Made by a program: the position numbers and the translations under genes. 27,658 bases of DNA from CAYPXJ01 sp964414595. GTDB lineage: Bacteria; Pseudomonadota; Alphaproteobacteria; Rickettsiales; CAIJLX01. Positions 23,465 to 27,658 of this stretch are shown piece by piece; the stretch's first letter is position 1; each line of letters opens with the position of its first letter. The notes beneath the pieces are model-generated. The model was not told the DNA's origin, searched no databases, and saw only the letters and a list, made by a program, of their open reading frames with translations. The stretch lies in assembly GCA_964414595.1 (NCBI GenBank), contig CAYPXJ010000021.1:1-27658 (forward strand), written 5' to 3'.

Positions 23465-24387
23465 GCAATAGATTTCAGAAAGTCGGAACCTGCGAGCGGG
23501 ATTAATTTTTCGGCGGCGCGCAACCCCGTGTTGCGGGCTGATTCCTTTATAGCCGATTCTTCTCGCACCGCATAGTGCTTACTACCGTTTGGGGCCAAAA
23601 CGGCACCTTCAAAATAAAGTATGTTATTTCGTATTTCTGCAAACGCGGCAATCGGGGTATGGCAATCGCCACCAAGCGCTTGCAAGAAAGCGCGTTCCGC
23701 TTCAATGGCGCGCGCTGTCGGCACATGATTAATGGCTTGCAACATATCAACGAGTGCAGAATCCTTGAGGCATTCTATACCGATTGCACCCTGACCAATA
23801 GCAGGCAGCATAACTTGATGGTCGAGCGGCTGAGCGATATATTCTGTAAGCCCTAGGCGTTTTAACCCGGCAACAGCCAAAATCGCAGCGTCACATTCAT
23901 TTTGTTTAATCTTTTGAATACGCGTATCAACATTGCCCCGAAAAGGAACCACCTCAAGATCCGGGCGATGTTTCAAAATGTAGGCCTTTCGGCGCGGCGA
24001 AGAAGTGCCAACCTTGGCATTTTTTGGTAAATCTTCGAGTTTAGTATAGCGCGTGGAAACCAGCGTATCACGTGCATCCTCACGCTCCAAAATTGCCGCG
24101 AGCAGAAATTCCTTTGGCAGATAACCAGGCAAATCTTTAACAGAATGTACTGCTACATCCGCTTCATTCTTTAGTATCGCCTCTTCCAGCTCCTTAATAA
24201 AAAGACCCTTACCACCATCATCTGCAAGGGTGGGGGCCGTAATTTTATCACCTGCTGTAATGAGCGGAATTAACACAGGTTCAGGAGCATCGGGAAAGCA
24301 AGATAAAAGCTTTTGCTTCACCATTTCAGCCTGTATAAGGGCTAACTTGCTGCGCCGGGTGGCAATGCGGAGTGGCTTTTTAATCAT
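23437..24387 (-). CDS. hemC: Porphobilinogen deaminase (hydroxymethylbilane synthase)
   Basis: The 316-residue enzyme joins four porphobilinogens into hydroxymethylbilane. Seen are LRIATRRSKLALIQAE, the catalytic Asp85 in HSVKDLP, the cofactor-binding arginines in GTSSPRRKA and FRGNVDTRI, and Cys242 in GGDCHTPIAAFAE, to which the dipyrromethane cofactor is attached. It is the first gene of hemC-hemD-mic60-hemY. Its ATG is only 6 bases from the divergent tsaD ATG and no ribosome site is visible, so the message may have a very short leader. TAAAAT (24408-24403, inside tsaD) is a possible -10. Confidence 0.96.
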   Translation of the reverse strand: MIKKPLRIATRRSKLALIQAEMVKQKLLSCFPDAPEPVLIPLITAGDKITAPTLADDGGKGLFIKELEEAILKNEADVAVHSVKDLPGYLPKEFLLAAILEREDARDTLVSTRYTKLEDLPKNAKVGTSSPRRKAYILKHRPDLEVVPFRGNVDTRIQKIKQNECDAAILAVAGLKRLGLTEYIAQPLDHQVMLPAIGQGAIGIECLKDSALVDMLQAINHVPTARAIEAERAFLQALGGDCHTPIAAFAEIRNNILYFEGAVLAPNGSKHYAVREESAIKESARNTGLRAAEKLIPLAGSDFLKSIACRTKFTPS

Positions 24388-24396
24388 AAGCTTATG
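24385..24396. promoter_or_regulatory. 12-bp palindrome formed by the two divergent start codons
   Basis: CATAAGCTTATG is its own reverse complement and contains both start codons (hemC on minus, tsaD on plus). The 6 bases between them cannot hold a promoter or ribosome site. Possible -10 elements are TTTAAT (24379-24384) for tsaD and TAAAAT (24408-24403) for hemC, each inside the other gene. Confidence 0.6.
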
Positions 24397-25416
24397 GTAA
24401 AAATTTTAGGCATAGAAACAAGTTGCGATGAAACGGCTGCCGCTGTTGTAACAGATGGCGGCGAAATCCTCAGCAATATTGTATATTCGCAAGTATCAGC
24501 GCACCAACCCTATGGCGGTGTTGTGCCAGAGATTGCCTCACGTCAGCATAGTGACTTTATCCTTCCGACCGTTGAGGAGGCATTGCAGACTGCGCGTTGC
24601 TCGCTGCACGATATTGATGCCTTTGCAGCAACTGCCGGGCCGGGGCTTATTGGCGGGCTTATTGTTGGTGTGATGACGGCAAAATCTTTTGCTGCCGCGG
24701 TGCAAAAGCCTTTTCTGGCGATAAACCATCTGGAAGGTCATGCCCTTACCGCGCGCCTAACGAGTAAAGTAGAATTTCCCTACCTCCTGTTGCTTGTTTC
24801 GGGCGGGCATTGCCAGATACTCGTTGCTGAGTCCCTGGGTGTTTACCACAAGCTGGGTAGCACCCTAGATGATGCGCTCGGCGAGGCTTTTGATAAAACC
24901 GCAAAGATGATTGGACTCCCCTATCCCGGTGGCCCGCAGGTAGAAAAACTCGCACAATCAGGTAATGCTAAACGCTTTGAATTACCCATCCCGCTGTTGG
25001 GCGATAGCAGTATGAATTTCTCTTTTTCGGGCCTTAAAACTGCCGTCAAACGCACTGTTGACCAATTACCAAAACCCTTATCTGAGCAAGATAAGGCGGA
25101 TATCTGCGCATCGTTTCAAGCAACATGTGTGGCTTCTTTGCGCGATCGTCTTACGCGCGCACTCAAGCATTGCAAAACGCTTTATCCTAAAATTACTACG
25201 CTGGTAGTGGCCGGTGGTGTTGCGGCCAATCAATATATTAAAGAGGAACTTTCCGCGGTTTGTACGATGTATGGCTATAGGCTTAATACCCCGCCTATTA
25301 AACTTTGCACGGACAATGCAGCTATGATTGCCTGGGCGGGGGTGGAGCATTATATGGCCGGGCGCCGTGATATTCTGGAAACTGCGCCACGCGCCAGATG
25401 GCCTCTCGCGGCTTAA
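24394..25416 (+). CDS. tsaD: tRNA N6-adenosine threonylcarbamoyltransferase
   Basis: The 340-residue protein transfers the threonylcarbamoyl group to A37 of ANN-decoding tRNAs, together with TsaB and TsaE. The ASKHA nucleotide-binding fold is seen in LGIETSCDETAAAVV, the metal-binding histidines 112 and 116 in NHLEGH, LVSGGHCQI, GEAFDKTAKMIGLPYPGGP, and the C-terminal VVAGGVAAN and CTDNAAMIAWAG with its Asp ligand. The length is typical. The gene is divergent from hemC with 6 bases between the starts, a pairing common in alphaproteobacteria. No ribosome site lies in the usual place. Confidence 0.97.
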   Translation: MVKILGIETSCDETAAAVVTDGGEILSNIVYSQVSAHQPYGGVVPEIASRQHSDFILPTVEEALQTARCSLHDIDAFAATAGPGLIGGLIVGVMTAKSFAAAVQKPFLAINHLEGHALTARLTSKVEFPYLLLLVSGGHCQILVAESLGVYHKLGSTLDDALGEAFDKTAKMIGLPYPGGPQVEKLAQSGNAKRFELPIPLLGDSSMNFSFSGLKTAVKRTVDQLPKPLSEQDKADICASFQATCVASLRDRLTRALKHCKTLYPKITTLVVAGGVAANQYIKEELSAVCTMYGYRLNTPPIKLCTDNAAMIAWAGVEHYMAGRRDILETAPRARWPLAA

Positions 25417-25422
25417 GTAAAA

Positions 25423-25498
25423 TGGTGCCGTCTAGAGGATTCGAACCTCCGACCTACGCATTACGAATGCGCCGCTCTACCAGCTGAGCTAAGACGGC
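25423..25498 (-). tRNA. tRNA-Thr (CGT)
   Basis: Minus-strand cloverleaf: acceptor GCCGTCT/AGACGGC, D arm TAGCTCAGCTGGTAGAGC, anticodon loop TTCGTAA with anticodon CGT, T arm GGAGGTTCGAATCCTC, discriminator A and encoded CCA. It reads ACG codons. Confidence 0.94.
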
Positions 25499-25551
25499 AC
25501 GAGGCCGCTTTATTAATACCCATCATTCACTTTGGCAAGCATGAAGGCAGA

Positions 25552-25626
25552 TGGTGGCTGAGGAGGGATTTGAACCCCCGACCAAGGGATTATGATTCCC
25601 CTGCTCTACCGCTGAGCTACTCAGCC
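25552..25626 (-). tRNA. tRNA with CAT anticodon (elongator Met or Ile2)
   Basis: Minus-strand cloverleaf: acceptor GGCTGAG/CTCAGCC, D arm TAGCTCAGCGGTAGAGC, anticodon stem-loop GGGGA-ATCATAA-TCCCT with anticodon CAT, T arm GGGGGTTCAAATCCC, discriminator A and encoded CCA. It is not the initiator, because the first pair is G-C and the anticodon stem lacks the three G-C pairs next to the loop. The sequence alone does not let me separate elongator tRNA-Met from the lysidine-modified tRNA-Ile. Confidence 0.88.
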
Positions 25627-25683
25627 ACGTCTATAAGAAAGCTCGGGATTTTTAATGTGCCGGGCACCGTTTGGCAAGTGAAA

Positions 25684-26541
25684 CTATAGCATCATGATGC
25701 CCAGGGTAGTTGCACCCCATAACACCAGATTCACGAGAAATACGGGGTCGCGGTACACCAGGGATTCCGGCGACTCTCCATGCTTGAATACATAAATATT
25801 CTGCAGATAGCGAAACAGGCCGTATACCACGAAAGCTACTGTAAACAGGAAGGAAAGCTTGCCGATTTCCTGTGAAGTCTGTACCGCATAAATGGCGTAC
25901 GTTATCAAGGTGCTGGCACAGCTCAAATTAATCAGCTTATCAAGGAATGGCAGATTGTAGCCTTTGAGGCTATTGCGTGTGGGTTTATCACCCATAGCTT
26001 CCAGCTCCGCACGACGTTTACAGAATGCAATAAAGAGCGCGAGCATAAACGTGGTAAGAATGAGCCAGGATGAAACGGCTACACCTACGGCGAAACCACC
26101 CATCAGAACGCGTAATACATAGCCGGAAGAAACAATAATCACATCCAGAACAGCAAATTTCTTAAGTTCCAATGAATATGCCAGATTCAATAAAAAATAG
26201 AGCGCAAGAATACCGGTAGCGGGCAAGGGCAGCAACGTTGCCGCGGCAAATGCGCCGCCTGTCAGCGCTACTCCAAGCAGCGCGGCTGATAAGGGTGTTA
26301 CCGCGCCGGAAGCCAGAGGGCGAAAACGTTTGCGGGGGTGCAATTTGTCGTGTTCGATGTCTCGTAAATCATTAAAAATATACACCGCGCCAGACGCCGC
26401 TATAAATGCCAAAAATGCAATAACAGCTGCTTGCCATGCTTCCACATCATCGAAGCGAAAAGCAAATAACAGCGGAGCGAAAACGAAAGCATTTTTTACC
26501 CATTGTTGCGGGCGAAGCAGTAGCAAATAAGCGTAGGGCAT
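25684..26541 (-). CDS. Polyprenyl-phosphate phosphoribosyltransferase (UbiA family, Rv3806c-like)
   Basis: The 285-residue integral membrane protein has about 8-9 hydrophobic segments. The N-terminal RPQQWVKNAFVFAPLLFA and the first Asp-rich motif FNDLRDIEHDKLHP followed by RKRFRPLASG match decaprenyl-phosphate phosphoribosyltransferase (DPPR synthase) rather than UbiA, CyoE or bacteriochlorophyll synthases. A second Asp/Lys region lies around KFAVLDVIIVSSGYVLR. It would transfer phosphoribose from PRPP to polyprenyl phosphate, the first step to polyprenyl-phospho-arabinose. Its start overlaps the stop of the DprE2-like gene by one base (TGATG), so the three genes form a tight operon. The lipid chain length is unknown. 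Confidence 0.82.
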   Translation of the reverse strand: MPYAYLLLLRPQQWVKNAFVFAPLLFAFRFDDVEAWQAAVIAFLAFIAASGAVYIFNDLRDIEHDKLHPRKRFRPLASGAVTPLSAALLGVALTGGAFAAATLLPLPATGILALYFLLNLAYSLELKKFAVLDVIIVSSGYVLRVLMGGFAVGVAVSSWLILTTFMLALFIAFCKRRAELEAMGDKPTRNSLKGYNLPFLDKLINLSCASTLITYAIYAVQTSQEIGKLSFLFTVAFVVYGLFRYLQNIYVFKHGESPESLVYRDPVFLVNLVLWGATTLGIMML

Positions 26542-27311
26542 CAGATCCTCATGCGTTTGAAAATGAACTCAGGAATGTGGTTGATGATTAGCATAATCAA
26601 CCACCAAATTGCGGGTACATATATCACATTACGGCGGTTTTCGATACCGCGCATGATGAGTTTCGCTACTAACTTGCGGTCAGCAATCAACGGGCTTTTC
26701 ATGCCGTACGTCATTGGCGTATCCACAAAACCCGGCTTAATAGTCATTACGTGCACTTGCGTGCGCGATAATTTATTCCGAAGCCCAGAAGCAAAAGCGC
26801 TGATACCCGCCTTCGCACTACCATACGCAAAATTTGTGGCACGGCCACGATCGCCAGCAACCGAGGAAATGACCACAATATCACCTCGCTTTTGGCGCGT
26901 GAGCATACGGCGTGCTGCCGCAGCCATAATTTGAGCCGGCGCGGTAAAATTAACCTGCACTACATGTTCGATATTATCTGCACTATCAGGATTTTTCTCA
27001 TCCCCCATCGTGCCAGCTGCTATAAGAACAACATCGAGCTCACCGAAGGATTCGCACTGATCAATCAGTCCTTCTGCAGAAAACATATCCGGATTCGAAA
27101 TATCCATCAAAACAGTCTTCGCTTCGTTGCCATGACGAATTTGTAAATCATGGGCGATATTGGCCGCCTCCTGATGATCGCGCGCAGCTAATATCAACCG
27201 CCAGCCTTGTCGCGCCATTTCCTCTGCCACTGCAACGGCGATGGAAGAAGTTGCGCCCACAATCAACGCCAGTTTAGATTGCTTCGTAGAAGTTTTTTTC
27301 TTACGCAACAT
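26541..27311 (-). CDS. dprE2: DprE2-like short-chain reductase (keto-erythro-pentose reductase)
   Basis: The 256-residue classical short-chain dehydrogenase has the nucleotide site VGATSSIAVAVAEE, the VLIAAG strand, the catalytic Ser in VISSVAGDRG and Tyr/Lys in YGSAKAG. The C-terminal features typical of DprE2 are present: IKPGFVDTPM, YVPAIWW and a hydrophobic end IINHIPEFIFKRMRI that may touch the membrane. With DprE1 it epimerises polyprenyl-phospho-ribose to -arabinose; DprE2 does the NADH-dependent reduction. Its ATG shares one base with the DprE1-like stop (TAATG). SDR function is uncertain from sequence alone, but the gene order supports it. Confidence 0.82.
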   Translation of the reverse strand: MLRKKKTSTKQSKLALIVGATSSIAVAVAEEMARQGWRLILAARDHQEAANIAHDLQIRHGNEAKTVLMDISNPDMFSAEGLIDQCESFGELDVVLIAAGTMGDEKNPDSADNIEHVVQVNFTAPAQIMAAAARRMLTRQKRGDIVVISSVAGDRGRATNFAYGSAKAGISAFASGLRNKLSRTQVHVMTIKPGFVDTPMTYGMKSPLIADRKLVAKLIMRGIENRRNVIYVPAIWWLIMLIINHIPEFIFKRMRI

Positions 27312-27658
27312 TAATTATTATTCCTTATAGCAATCGGCGGTTTGAACTCCAGGCGGCGCGCCATCGCCGAATTTATTTTTCGGCCTGGGTCCACTTGTTT
27401 AAGCACCTCACGCCATTCTGGAAGATGGTGTTTATACATCTGTTCAAAAACTTCATGACGCATGCGCGCATCCTTCGCCAGATAAACACGTCCGCCCATA
27501 TCCAGCAGCATCATATCCAGCTCGTCAAGTAACGCGAGAATCTTAGGCGTATTGGGAAAATCGAGCGCTACACTAAAACCTCTGTCAGAGAAGGAGAGCA
27601 TCCCTTCATGCGCGCGGTGATATTTGATAACCGCCAGATAGGAAAACGCACCGGCATC
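27311..27658 (-). CDS. dprE1: DprE1-like FAD oxidoreductase, C-terminal part only
   Basis: The last 115 residues are inside the window and the frame is open to the right edge. The sequence from SYLAVIKYH through LSFSDRGFSVALDFPNT, LLDELDMMLLDMGGRVYLAKDARM and WREVLKQVDPGRKINSAMARRLEF matches the C-terminus of decaprenylphosphoryl-ribose 2'-oxidase. The LAKDARM segment is characteristic. The FAD-binding N-terminal domain lies outside the window, so completeness cannot be judged. An internal ATG at 27601 is not the start. It is the upstream gene of a tight operon with the DprE2-like and UbiA-family genes. Confidence 0.85.
   Translation of the reverse strand, partial: DAGAFSYLAVIKYHRAHEGMLSFSDRGFSVALDFPNTPKILALLDELDMMLLDMGGRVYLAKDARMRHEVFEQMYKHHLPEWREVLKQVDPGRKINSAMARRLEFKPPIAIRNNN

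Noticed and set aside
1..27658. CRISPR arrays, insertion sequences, integrases or phage genes
   Set aside because: I saw no regular short repeats, transposase motifs or attachment-site duplications next to the three tRNA genes.

Overview
The window looks like a chromosome segment of an alphaproteobacterium. The evidence is the divK-pleD pair, the block hemC-hemD-mic60-hemY divergent from tsaD, a Mic60 (mitofilin)-type protein, and a perfect CtrA-type box (TTAA-N7-TTAA). A VirB8-VirB9 pair, not followed by virB10, points towards the Rickettsiales, where duplicated and scattered virB8/virB9 genes are known. A complete branched-chain amino acid block (ilvI-ilvH-ilvC) argues against a strongly reduced obligate intracellular lineage; a basal, less reduced member or another deep alphaproteobacterial branch fits better. 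This placement is inference. A run of 10 Ns inside gyrA indicates a draft or metagenome scaffold.

Layout. 1-3144 (minus): acs, divK and the 5' part of pleD. 3145-3259: a divergent control region with an acs promoter and a CtrA box. 3260-6481 (plus): a large, very divergent phosphoenolpyruvate carboxylase homologue with a changed active site. 6478-7536 (minus): an orphan efflux-type periplasmic adaptor. 7599-9241 (plus): virB8 and virB9. 9343-12709 (plus): ilvI-ilvH-ilvC from one clear promoter. 12731-14328 (plus): a glutamine-synthetase-like protein without the N-terminal domain, overlapping a short TrhO (tRNA U34 hydroxylase). 14347-14424: tRNA-His (minus). 14512-15558: grxC and a TPR lipoprotein. 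15684-19512: gyrA, coaD and a PagL-type lipid A deacylase, closed by a terminator. 19613-20145: an unrecognised protein with its own promoter and a structured leader. 20153-24387 (minus): hemC-hemD-mic60-hemY. 24394-25416 (plus): tsaD. 25423-25626: two tRNAs (minus). 25684-27658 (minus): a DprE1-DprE2-UbiA operon for a polyprenyl-phosphate-arabinose donor.

How parts connect. DivK and PleD act in the phosphorelay that ends in CtrA, and the only good CtrA box seen lies between acs and the PEPC-like gene. Acs makes acetyl-CoA, and classical PEPC feeds oxaloacetate and is often activated by acetyl-CoA, so joint cell-cycle control of carbon metabolism is a testable idea. HemC and HemD make uroporphyrinogen III. 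Mic60 and HemY are inner-membrane proteins of the same transcription unit. The three genes at the right end would convert phosphoribosyl donor and polyprenyl phosphate into polyprenyl-phospho-arabinose, which is unusual in a Gram-negative cell.

The best candidates for something undescribed are the PEPC-like protein, the arabinose-donor operon, the N-truncated GS-like gene whose start codon sits in the loop of a perfect 12-bp inverted repeat, and the unknown gene with the folded leader. No gene-free stretch exceeds about 270 bases, and the longest (25417-25683) is mostly tRNA.
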